The position numbers were made by a program, and so were the translations under genes. Of a DNA stretch of 64,000 nt, positions 1-11,863 are shown one piece after another. The notes beneath the pieces were generated by a model. That model searched no databases. It was not told the origin of the DNA and was given only the letters and a program-made list of their open reading frames with translations. Source of the stretch: Bryopsis sp. KO-2023 (lineage: Eukaryota; Chlorophyta; Ulvophyceae; Bryopsidales; Bryopsidaceae); NCBI GenBank assembly GCA_030272585.1, contig BSYQ01000013.1, forward strand, positions 2,046,001-2,110,000. The letters run 5' to 3'. The number at the start of each line of letters is the position of its first letter. Position 1 is the first letter of the stretch.

Positions 1-3000
1 GTGTAGGAGAAGGCTACACTGGTGTGGAAGTGAGGATATTAGTTTATTCTACCACGAGTAGAACTTTTTCGGAGGTTTGAGGCAGTGAAGCGTGTTGGAC
101 CGGGTAGAACACAAGTATTGAAAGACAGACATAAGAGCGACACATCAACAAATTCACACAACGGACACTCATTTCTAATGAAAGTACTACCACACGATTT
201 GACTCTGAGAGCGATGTCAAATCTGTTGAATCGACTGGTCAGTGCGGGTGAGAGGCCCCATGGCAGTAGGGGTTTTACGTTAGAAGTACGAGGTATGAGT
301 CAGTGGAGGAAGTGTGAGAGTTGAGTGAGTCGGGAAAGAAAGTCTGTGAACGGGAGTTCGGGGTTGTCTTTTTGTTGTAAGACTTTTTTTGCGGAAGGCT
401 CGTTCTTCCAGTAACAACAGTATTTAATTGTGTCTTTCTGTGTAGGTGAACGGGAGATTTGTTGGGCATGGGAAATTGTGTATTCAAGTGTGTATTTATG
501 TGTATGACAACTGGGATTGTGTATTTCTGTAGTGAAACCGGAGATATTCTTTCAAAACAATTTACAAAGATTGAATCCACTAGCCAAAAACCACCACCAC
601 CCAACTCACAAGATCCACAACACCCCTGCTCCAAACTTTTCGAGTCAAAAGCACTCGACAGAGGCGGAGCTGGCAAAACTGCAATGACCCCCTAAGACAG
701 AAGCCTCTTCGGATTCCTTCGCTTCCAGAGCGATTCCAATCACTCCAATATGGAGGCCCTCCTTTGCCAAGCTTATGCAAGGACTTGCTGTCAAACAGGG
801 TCATTGGAGGGATCAGCCAATGATCCCCCCAGCCCCCCTCCTCCACACACACACTATCTCCTCTTCTGTTTTCCCATAACATGGTGCTGATTGGTTTCTA
901 GAGCAAACAGTGTTATCGACAAAGCTCGAAACGGTGGGATCGTCCAAGGAGTCGGTGCTACAAGGGCTGGATGTTTTGGAGTCGGTGGAGGGGATTCATG
1001 GCCTTTCGGCCTGGGAGGGGCTTCTCATCCTCCATGCAACAGTTGTCAAGCTGGGTCATTCGGAACTGAATTGGCCTGGGAGGGCCACCTATTCACAAAC
1101 ACAGATGGATAGCGTGAGTACAGCTGCAACCTTGGGGAAAAGACGAAGGGAATAGTGAACGTACGTCGGGGAAAGACCTTTTCCTTCTACTCACCACAGT
1201 AAGCGTTGCAGTGTAAGTTGTACATCCAACCCAGCCTGTGGCAGCCAGGGTTGGGACAGTAACTAGGTCCAACAGGTTCTCTGGTATTTTGCATTGGCCA
1301 GGATTCTGTGCCAATCGCACGACCAACCGAATTGTTGGGCTGATTTTTTTTCTAGGGACACTTTTCACCGACCTTTTCACTGGCAGTGTAGGTAGAAACC
1401 ACACCACACTTCTTTTTTACAGGAAGGATTCTCTGATCAGCAAAAAGTTGCGTTGCGTAATAGGACTAAAAAGGCAGGACATCTGCATCAATCTTTTTGT
1501 AAGCTTTTTTATTGAACCCAGCAGATTTCACATCAAAAAATATTCCAAGTGTACAAGGGACTTGTATGAATGTCTCTCACACACAAATATATCTCTTCAG
1601 CTGACCAATTAGGAAGAACATACCTTGGACAACGAAGCAACCGACAAGCTCACTTGTGTTAGAATCCCAGTGGATGATGGCGGCTATTTCTTCGGGGCTT
1701 CTCCAATTTTTGAATAGAAGGGGATTGGAAACAGGAGTATTGACTCGGCATTTCCTAGTGCTTTTCCCACTGCTTTCTCTCTCTGCCTTTCGAGTGGTGG
1801 TTGCCTGGGCGGCCTCTTTTTCAGCCTGAAATACAAAAAACAGATTGCTGGGAAGTAAAGAATCACGTTTTGAACATCACCAAAATAGTTGATTAGATTA
1901 ACTGTTAATACCAATACAAAAGTAGTGTGAAAATACAGAAAAAGTATCCAACACTCTTACCAAGCCAAGCACACTCCGACCAAGGAAAGGCAGCGATTAA
2001 ATCTGACGACCCCAGGGTTTCGATCTCGGTTGTCGGCCCCCCCCCCGCCCGTCAGTAAGCATGGTCGTGTGCGTTGGGCGCTTCGTTTATGATCTCGCGT
2101 TCCTCTTCTAAAAAAAAAATGAAGAGCACGGTACAACAGCACAGCACTCCGCCCAACCTGTTCACTCAAACTGAGCACGTCCTCAGTTCCATCCGCGCGT
2201 CTTTTTCTCACGTCCAGCGCCAGCGCCAACGCCAACGCATGGGAACCTCGGCCCGCAATCACATCACGCTTGCGATCTGACAAGGAAAAGTACGGCTGAT
2301 CCAGCAAGATACACAATTTTGTCTTCATGAAATCATGAAACGGAAAGCTACACACAAATACACGCAAATACACAGTTTTTCTTGCTGAAATCATGGTACA
2401 ACGGAAAGCTACACGCAAATACACAATTAAAGACTGTGTTCAAATTTGAAATTGTGTTTTCTAGCGTGTTTTTTACTAGTGTGGTCAGTTCGAATAGAAA
2501 ACATCTATCTCACCACTGATTTGACCACCCATGCATCTTTTCTTGAGATAGAGAGAAAACGTATCTTTTAAAGGCCTTGTGGAGCCCTCGTTGCTTCAGT
2601 GAAAAAGAAACTGAAGCTGGAACTCATACTCATATCATGATATGGTATGCATGCCTACCCTCAAAATGCAGTCCCACCGCCACTATTGAGCTCAACAGAA
2701 GCCCTGAAATTGTTTATTTTTATTTTTTTAAACCCCTAAGAAAAAACGAATTGACTCGGCCCTTCAGAATTAAACAAGGCCTTAGAATTCCTGGATTGTA
2801 ATGCTCGAGAAGTTTACAGTAACATAAACAATTTGAAAAGGATCAAAGAGAAAGCTTTTCTTAAAAGGTTGTGTTTTTGATGTTGGCAAGTATTGTTTGG
2901 GGGCAAGAATTCAAATAGTTATCTGTGAAAATAAGCTTGTCTTAATGAAGACGAACTTATCACAAATGTGATCACAATTCCAGAGAAGAAGACTTCCCAT

Positions 3001-4378
3001 CCAATTGCCCCAAACATGCAGTGATCACGGGTCAAATAGCTTTCAGGCCGAGCTAATTTAAACAAACTCACACCGTTCCCGTCGTCTGCCATTAAATAAA
3101 AAAAACATTGAATGAAAAGGTTCCCCTTCTCTGTGCCTCGAAATTTTCCTTGAAAGAGCTTTACTACACGAATCTAAAACATTCGTGTAAAAGGTGGAAC
3201 ATGGCTGGAAAGCTGCTTGAAAATCCATCATCAACTCCATATCAGCTGATACATATCCTACAGGCGGCGCTAACCCAAAGAATATCAGTTGGGGGGGGGG
3301 GGGGAGGTCTGCAAGGTGATCGCCCTGAAGCAAAACCCCGAACTTGCAACAGTCTCAAGTTAGCTGGGCCGTTATTATATGGTGGTGACCACAGACCAGT
3401 TTGAACCATTGCAAAAAGAGGGGAACACGGGAAAGTTTGCGATCCACTTCAAGTCCAGCAGGCTTGCCGACGCTAGCCAGGAAATTTCCTGACCATTGCT
3501 TTATAAGTATACTTATTAAGTGTACGTACACGCTGGTCGTCTTGACCACCACCAATTTCGGAAAGAGTCCAGAGTCAGCTCGAGATGCTCCAGCAAACGT
3601 CGACCATGGTGCAAGTGATGCAGGTGGGTAAACTGGATGTTTCATAGCTGAGGTGCTGTATTTTGTTTTGTATTTTACAGGAAACTTGCAGACGTGGTGC
3701 CTGTGAACGGCAGCTTTTTTTCCGAAACTTTTTCGGCTCAGCACTGACCAAGACATTTTAAAGCAACCATCTGCATGATACTCGGGACCCTTGCGGCGCC
3801 CAAGCTATTGGTGGCTGGAACAGAAATTTGAGTTGTTCTATTCATACCAAACCATTGGGCCACCGAGGAAAAAAAGCCAGGCCAAAACACAGCAACAAAC
3901 AGCAAGCTCTCTCCAAGGTTGTATCTTTCCTTCATATCATATCTTTCTTGGTTTTGTCTGCACCCCATGTTGGTCCGATGCTTTTGGACCGTTGGTTCAT
4001 GTGTTTATACGGATTTGTTGGTGGGATCAGCCAGGTCACACATCCTGATTAGCGTCCGTCTCCGTATAAAATTAGCATTTCGGACCCCCCCACCCCACCC
4101 GACGAGTTGCTCCAGTTTGACTTATCTTTTTTTTTTGCGCAAAACCGCCTTGGAAGGCCGTCTCCTGCGCTCGAAAAAAAAATCAGCGAACCCTAGAAAA
4201 AATTCCGTTGAACTTTGTGGTATCCTGTGCACAACTTGCGGTAAAAAAAAAAAAAAAAAGCGACGACAAAAAAAGTGTAAAAGAAAGAAAAATTCGAGCC
4301 TTTGCGTCCAAGCGTCTTGTTTTTTTGGGAAGGGGGGGATAACGGGGTCACGCCACACCCCAAACCAAAGTTGACGCA
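1..4378. other. No recognisable gene; low-complexity flank
   Basis: No open reading frame here resembles a known family, and no set of short exons could be joined into one. The stretch holds G, A and T runs (for example a G run near 3291-3304 and A runs near 4243-4258), a hexamer-like tract of CCAGCG/CCAACG near 2216-2237 and a duplicated segment near 2329-2424. The last 250 bases, rich in A and T runs, probably include the promoter and 5' leader of the downstream Enhancer-of-polycomb gene, but no defined promoter motif is visible. Confidence 0.6.
2329..2424. repeat. Imperfect tandem duplication
   Basis: Two adjacent imperfect copies of a segment running from GAAATCATG to ACGCAAATACAC lie at about 2329-2374 and 2387-2424. 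They share the cores CGGAAAGCTACAC and GCAAATACACA. A loosely similar motif on the opposite strand (AATTGTGTATT and GTGTATTTATGTGTA) occurs near 474-500, so the region could be part of a degenerate repeat family. No target-site duplication or clear terminal repeat was found. Confidence 0.6.
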
Positions 4379-7300
4379 ATGGCTTCGCGAGTCAGTTTCA
4401 GGCCCCGGCCTCTGGACGTCAACAAGCCTTTGTGCGTGGTGAAAGACTTGGCGGAATTAGACAGCTCCGACGCACTCGTTTCGCGCGATGTGACCCACAA
4501 CCATGAAGCTCTGGATAAAAACAACGAAGAGGTAAAACCGGGAGGGAAAAAAAAACAAAAAACAATAAAGGGAGAGATAAAGCACTGCTGACAAGACCCT
4601 CCACCAAAGAACTTTTTTTTTCTTGGACTTTTACAAACAATTTGGTGTAGAATTTTGTTATTTTTTGTTTTCCCTCTTCTCTGAGTTCAATTGTGTTGGT
4701 GTTTGATTTTGGAGAAGCATCGATGCCTGAGTGCTTGCATTCGTTGAAAAAAGAATTTAACTTCTTTTCCTGAAAAAAAATTGAAAGCATTTTATTTGGT
4801 CTGGGTGTGTTGAGAACCCCTCCATGTGGTCTGACCTTCTCTTGACTGAGTTTGACTCCTTGGAAAAAAAATATTCCATCTTTCAGTTGCCATCCTTTCT
4901 TTTGCATGTTGCTGCCCATATTTTACTTGTGGCAACAAAAACATGAACAAGATCATGTGTTGGTATACACATACACACATATAAACTCGTTTCCTATTTT
5001 ATTTTTTTACTTTTTTATTTTTTTTAATGTTGCTGGGAACTGAAAAAAAACATTGGGTGTATTCTGGGGAATGTATTTTCAGGTCCAGATGGTGAAAACG
5101 GACAAAAATAGGAAGGGAAAAGAGATACCCATCCCACTTGTTCGTCAAGTCCCGACATACGAGGAGGATTACCTTCCAATTTTTGATAAGCCCGAAACTT
5201 ACTTGCGGGGAAAAGGTGCACACTTTTTTTACCCCACAAACTTTTTTTTTTAAATGTATGTTGAGATGGGTAGGATGCCAAATTTTTGTTGTTATTTATT
5301 TTTTTTATTTTTTTTTTTGGGGGGGGGGAAGGGAAGAAGGAAGAAAAATAGCTCGCACCATCAATTTGTCAAAGTTAATTCCGAGGATATTTTCTTTTTT
5401 TTTTCAGATAATATCTGAAAAGGAGGGGGGATGTTTTTGCTTAGGATCCTTCAAAAAAAATGCCCTAGATGTTTCTCCCAAAATCTTAAAATCGAAACTT
5501 TCCATACAAACTCCAGGTGACATTGGTATCTGCTTAAAACAGTAAATGATTTTTAAAAAATATGCTTTTTTTTTTCAGGAGGGACTGGGTTCGCTGACAA
5601 TGACTTTGTCGAGTATGACATTGACACGGAAGATGAGGAATGGGTGGAAAATCTCAACAAGGGGCAGCCCCGATTGAATGAGGGCAAATTTGAAAGGATG
5701 TTGTGGAAGCTGGAATTAGCTTGTTCAGCTGCAACCGAGAAAACTCTCAGAGCGGCAGGTGAATTCTCTTTTTCTTTGTCTCCATGTTTGACTGGTGTCA
5801 GGTGATTTTTTTTTTTTTTTTTAAACGGTTGAATGGGATGTTTTTAAAAGGATTCTGAAAGGGAGCAGAAAGCAGGGAAGCGATATTATTGTTATTATTA
5901 TTTATTTTATTGTTTTCCCGTTCGTGGACCAGATTGAACATTGTGGATAACTTCGAAAAACATGAGGGGGGGGGGGAGAGAAATACCCAGAAAAACAGAA
6001 AGGAAAAATCAAGTGCATTAAAATCGTGTTGAGAAGTGGGCAATGTGGAATCCTCCCAGAAACAGCCGCTGTTGGATCAATGATTGAAACAATCAACATA
6101 ATGCGAGAAAACGAATGGGTTGATTTAATGCGAATTCCTCTTTGTTTCAGTGAATTTGCCACTGGATATGCTGCAATCAGGCTCCTCCTCTTTCCTTTAT
6201 TCCGTCATTTTATTATCTTTTTTTCACCCCAAGAAATGTAGATATCGTCACAAATTCTGATGATGTTGTGGGGGATTCCTCAGGGGCTTCTTTGGCGGAA
6301 CGGAGATCTTCGGCGGCAGCGGCGAGTGTCGAACACTTGACTCAAGATCAAGCCATCGAGGCTGTCAGAACGGGAGTGGGGGGACCCGATGCCACTCTGG
6401 AGAAAGTGTATCAGTACTGGGTCAGCAAACGCAAAAGGAAAAAGAAGCCGCTGTTGAGGAGGTTGCAAGCTCCAACGCAACCAGCGGATAACAACCCCTT
6501 CAACGTATTCAGGTAATATTTAGGAGGGTTAATAGAAAAGGGACCCCCCCAAAAAAAAACGAGAATGAATGATGGAGGAGGGTATGTCCATCCTGTCAAT
6601 ATGAGATTCTGAAAAGGAAAAATTGATTAGGCCCAATCCCTAGGTTTGAACCCCCCCTACACACACACCCTATCCGCCAAGCATGTATTTCTGAGGTTTA
6701 GGCTTTCAAATCAGGATCTTGAGATTTGTAGACAATGCAGTATGTACGTACCATGGGGCAGCAAATGCTTTGTAAGCTGAGTTCAGTCATTTCAGTTTTG
6801 CTTGATTTTTGATTGGTGAGGGGATTTTTGATGGGGGTGGTGTTTCTTCTTTGCTTAATACAGGCATCGAGAGAAAATTCATCGGCCCCAAACTCGACGC
6901 CGACGAGAAAACAACACCGAGGCTTTCAACAAAATGGCGTCCATGAAACAAAACATCGAATCTGCAATGGGAGTGCTGAAAGGCATCATCCAAAGAGAAC
7001 GAACCAAACGTAATCGAATGGTAGGTGTGATTTTGGAGGTGGGGAGGAAGAGGGGCCCTTCCTTGGTTTTACTTCCTTGGCTTGACTGCGTCATTGTCGA
7101 TACGAAAGGAAATTTGGGTTGGATCTTTGGGTGGGGTATTCTTTTGCTTCTTTTCTTGTTTCCCCTGCATAAGAATTTGTTTCAAGATATTCCCATTTTG
7201 TTTGTTGCCCAGGTATTTCTCCATAGATTAGGAACTTTTTTTAAACAAGAAAAAAAAACCAAAACAATTTTTTTTGTTTGAGATTATGTTGTTTTTTGTC

Positions 7301-9380
7301 CATTCATTAGGGCGTGGAGATCATGATACAAAAGACTGAGTTTCAATCGAGATGTCAACCCAACGTGGATTTGGAGGCCATCGCTATTGCCAATCGAAAA
7401 GAACTGGAGGAGCACCAAGCCAGATGGGCGAAAGACGGTCGCGAATGGGCCAAGATTCAAAATGCCCACATGCGGCCATATCGACAAAAACAACGGGAGC
7501 AGCGGGCAGCCGCTGCTGGAGGTACCAATGCCAAAACCCCAGGTGCAGAAAATGGCTCTACCAAAAAAGGGACGAAGCGGAAGAGGGATGGCAACGAGGT
7601 CGCCAAGTTGCCCCCTCCGCCGGTACGGGGGCGGGACAATTCGTTGTACTTCGAGGCGATACGGTTGCAGGATTTTTTCGGATCGAAGGAGGATGCGATG
7701 TTGGAGGGTATGGATGTCGATCCGGTGGGCAGAGGAAGGCCGAGGTTTGGTAGAGGGGGGCGAGTCGTTTTCGACAGGTGAGGAAAAAAATAAATTAAAA
7801 ATAAATTAAAAAAATAAAGAAATAGGAAAATGAAAATAGAAAATAAATATAAATAAATAGTGTGTGGGAATTGCAGTAACCCCATGGCAACGATTGAACA
7901 AGATATAATAAGTTGGGGAGGATTTTTGAAGAGTAATGACTTGAAAAAAAAAAACTCGGAAAGCACCACAATTTTCCAAACGTTAATAATTCTTTTCATA
8001 TTTTTTTTTTTTCGCACATATATTTTTTTTCAAACTGGAAATTAGTTAAAACATTTGTGGGGGGTATCCATTTTTCCTCGGTATCTTGATTGCGTATTCT
8101 TAAATTTGCAAATATCCATATATTTAATCGTCCAAAAAAAAGCAAGTGTCGATGAGGACGGAAAATCTTTCTTTTCGTCTCTCTCCAACTTTTTTCCTCA
8201 GTTTTTTTCAGGTTTCCGCTCTTGTTTTCTTGAATTTTTCTTTATTTTTTTTTGTGCAGAATGGATCCAATCAGTAGGGAGCCTTTGGACGCTGCCAAGC
8301 CAGTTGAAGTGCAATGCTTGCCCCCCATGGAAATGCCGAGGATATTGCAACGGTTACTGGAAATGGATAAGCAAGAGGAAGGGAAGAAATCGCAGTCAGG
8401 ACATGGAAAACATAGATCACAACCGCCGGCAAAACAAACTCCAGGGCAGCCACGTGAGAAACATGCGAATCAGCAGGTAAAAAAACAACCCTTACCTTGA
8501 GAATGTTTTTTTTTTTTTTTCATGTTTCAACATTGAGGTTAAGACCCCCATGCAGCAGCAATTCGAAACTTCAAATGAGATCTATCGACCACCGCTGTTT
8601 ATAAGAAAACAAAAAACAAAAAAAACGAGTTGCCAGCAGGCGCGTTTTCATATTTTCAGCCATCCAGCAGTTATCTATGATGCTGGCTCGATTTCTGTCA
8701 TTGGCAAAGGATATTATTTCCTCACTTTTCTTCACTCGACACTTTTTTTCTCCTTCTTTTCTCTTTCTTTTCTTTTCACATATGGCTGAACTAACAACAC
8801 TATTGACCTCTTTTTCTTAACTTTCTTAAAGCATTTTTTTAACATAGAAAACCCTGCAGAACTATGAATTAATATGGGGATTTTGGATTTTTTTCCTTTG
8901 ATAAAAAATAAAATATATATATATTTTTTGTGATAGGGGGGAAATGGAGGTCGAGCTGGTCCATCCTCAGGGCAGCCCCTGGGCAGTGGAAAAGAGGGAT
9001 CTGGCGCACGGAGGCCATCATCTCAACCAACCAACTGCCAACGTAGAGTACCTGGCAGACCCCTGCAGCGGAAACCATCAAAAAATACAGGTCCATACCA
9101 AGGCCATGGCTTTCAGGTAAATTGCAATAAAGAATAGAATTTTGGGGAAATTGCAATTTCTAGATTTTTTTCTCGAAAAGTATCTGTTACATCGAGGCTT
9201 TTTAGCAGGTTATCCGCTGAGGGATGAGATTCCATGGATTGATTTTACATAACTTATATTGTTTTGCTTTTTGATCCCTGGAGAAGAAGAGTGGAGGAAA
9301 ATAAAAAATATACATATATGTTTTTTTTCTTGCAGGTCAATGCTGTGGTGGCCAACGGTCGATCTGCCCAGAGGTCGTAA
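4379..9380 (+). CDS. EPC: Enhancer of polycomb homolog (EPC1/Epl1 family)
   Basis: Exons by eye: 4379-4531, 5083-5215, 5579-5758, 6242-6512, 6864-7020, 7311-7777, 8260-8476, 8937-9116, 9336-9380; 600 residues, in frame throughout. The N-terminus (FRPRPLDVNKPL), the block YDIDTEDEEWVENLN in exon 3, the VYQYWVSKRK segment in exon 4, and the basic helix in exon 5 (EAFNKMASMKQN and GVLKGIIQRERTKR) follow the order of the EPcA domain. By family knowledge EPC/Epl1 is the scaffold that holds the MYST acetyltransferase and ING subunits of NuA4/TIP60 on nucleosomes, so nuclear location is expected. After residue ~400 the protein is low complexity: a basic KKGTKRKRD stretch, a GRGRPRFGRGGR patch and a Gly/Ser/Arg-rich tail. 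The start ATG is the first in frame with the conserved N-terminus. Confidence is high for the family and moderate for the last three exons. Confidence 0.94.
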
Positions 9381-11863
9381 TTTTTTTTTTCATTCTTTAG
9401 GATTGGAGAGTTATTCATATGACCCATATATATATATATATTTGTCGAGGCACTGGGGGGGGGGGTTAGAGAGAGAGAGAGAAAAAAAAAATCTTTTTTG
9501 GAGGGAGGCTAAGGGTTTTGAAACAAAAATTGCCACTCTGGAAACTATTGTTGGAAAACTGAGGGATCAAAGAGGCACTCGATGTTAAGCCAGCCACCAT
9601 GTTCTTTTTTTTTTTTTTTCGTAAAATTGACCCTTATTTCTCCTCCCCCAAAAAAAGTTCGGAAAAAAAAAATTGAAAAAAATGACGAGGAAAGGAAAGA
9701 AAAAAAAGCACACACACACAGAGATATAATTTTTGACGTTGATTTTCCTGGAATTCGTTTTTAACGTTTTCTTTTTCCTTGCGGAGGGAAGTGGGGAGGG
9801 GGGGGGTGAGCTGGTTAGATTGATTCATATCTTTAAATGCTCATCGTTTGGCATATAAGGATGGTTTTTTTGACCCAATGGTGATTTTGGGTGTTGGATT
9901 GTGTTGATGTCGATGTTTTCTCTTGGGACCTTCGTGATTTTTATTTTTTTTGGCCAACCTAAACTGGTGTTTTAGTGTTTCTTGTTGAGTTTGGAGGTTG
10001 GCTGATTCTTGTTTACCAAACAAGGGGGCGTGGGCGTTTTTTTTGTGTGTGGAGGAAAAGTGTGGGGGGGGGGGAATGTTTTTGATATAGGGTTGATAGA
10101 GGCAGGAGGGTGTCCTGTGGCATCACTGGGTAATCGATTCGGTTAAATCACGCAAACGCTTTTTTTTTTTTTTAAGACAGTTTTAAATTAAATCATCATG
10201 ACTTTGGCACAACGGGGGGAGAGATGCTTGTTTTGTTGTTTTGGCGGTTTTTTTTTTTTTTTGTCTTTCGGGGGAGGGGGGGGGGAGAGGGTTGCGTTTT
10301 CAAGTGTGGTGGTGTCCTGGTGTCTTGCTTGGTTCGAAAGAAAGCTGAAAAAAAAAAGAAAAGAGGAAAAGAAAAGAAAGTGTGAGAGGAGAAATGGTCA
10401 AAAAAGGATTGAGCACCCCACGAATGCTCCAGCTTCAAGGCAGAAAAAAAACACATCGGATTTGTGTATATTTTTGAATTTTCCACGGGTTGGTTTACCT
10501 CCTCCCCCTTTTTTTTTGTTGTCCGGAGGTCCCCGATAAAAGAGAGACCGCAAGGATTTCGACATGATCGATGGAGCTCTTGTGTGTGTGCGTGTTTTTT
10601 TCCTTTCCTTTTTTTGATTTCCAGAGAGGTAAATCGGGGAAAAGACAATCTGAGGGCTATGTCGAGTCATCTGGGTTTTGGTGGGTGCATCTTTTTTTTC
10701 TTTTTTTTTAATGACTTGATTCTTGATGGATCTCTTACTCAGCTTACGGGAGATTGAGGAATATGACAGGAAGGGTTGGAGTGAAATATTTGCCACTGGG
10801 GATTTTGGGTGTGAGAGCACCAATCACTGAAACATGGGGGCACTTGTCTTACTTTATATTATGTAACATATAGTAGCGTGTCTTGATGTTGAAGAGGGCT
10901 CCGAATTTCCATGCATGCTAAAAATCAGATCATTCTTTAAACTCTTTAATATTTGTTTTTTTTTCTTAACCAGGGCCAATCTTTGGGATGTTTATGCTTT
11001 TTTCTGTGCAACCTATCCAACCCTCCCTCAGAGGAAAAAAAGAACAACCCCCCCCCCCCCCCCCCCTAAAAAAAAAAAAACGATCAATCACGTGCTTTCT
11101 GGCAATCATTCCACACTTTCTTGCAAAAGGAAATGGTGTGGAATTGCTGGATGAAGATTGTGTTCAGCTTCCTCAGGAAAATCCTGAGGCGATTTCCCAC
11201 AACACAAGATTTTCTTCCTGAACAGTAACACGTTTTGTCCGCCTGGCCCCTCCAAAATAAACGAGTACGAAAACGATGTTATAAAAGCTTTCGCCGAGTG
11301 AAACAGCGAATGGCGTTTTATGTTTCTCCACACGTATGTTTCGCTGGGAAGATGGCTAGAGGCCTAGCTTTTTTCGTCACTTTTTTGTAGCAAAGAGAAA
11401 AAAAAGCAGCTACCCTTTTTTTTTGAACGGAACCCCACCCCCCAAAACAAGAGAGTTAGAGAGACTAATATGCTTTCGGTTAGTTTGGGACTGCAACGTA
11501 AAATTTTCGCGCTCTGTTGTTGGGCGATTTGCTTGTCCGATTGCCGATGTCGAGAATTGACACAAACAACTGTGTTGACGCCAGGTTCAAAAAAAAAACA
11601 AGAAAAAAAAAACCCACCACAATTCATGCTGTGAATTTCCACCCCTACAGAACCCCCATCAAAAAAAGTGCCATTGATCTGTTTGTACATTATTTTTGCG
11701 AACTGATTGATGCCCCTGTTTAAAAATATATACGAAGCCTAGTACTTTTTCTCTTTTTTTTCCCCCAAAGAAAATCGTTTGTTTTTTTGAGTGAGTGTGT
11801 CTCTTGACATTCAAAAAAAAAGTGAGAGATAATTTTCTTGTCCTTTTTCGAAAGCGTTTACTC
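9381..11863. other. Intergenic region, no gene seen
   Basis: This is the 3' flank of the EPC gene and the 5' flank of the serine protease. It contains many homopolymer tracts (long T runs near 10159-10172 and 10249-10262, C and A runs near 11049-11080) and short meaningless reading frames on both strands. Nothing in it could be tied to a family or joined to the flanking genes. Confidence 0.6.

Noticed and set aside
2005-2060. tRNA B-box-like sequence (GGTTTCGATCTC)
   Set aside because: The spacing is off by one base and no A-box, acceptor stem or anticodon arm could be folded around it.
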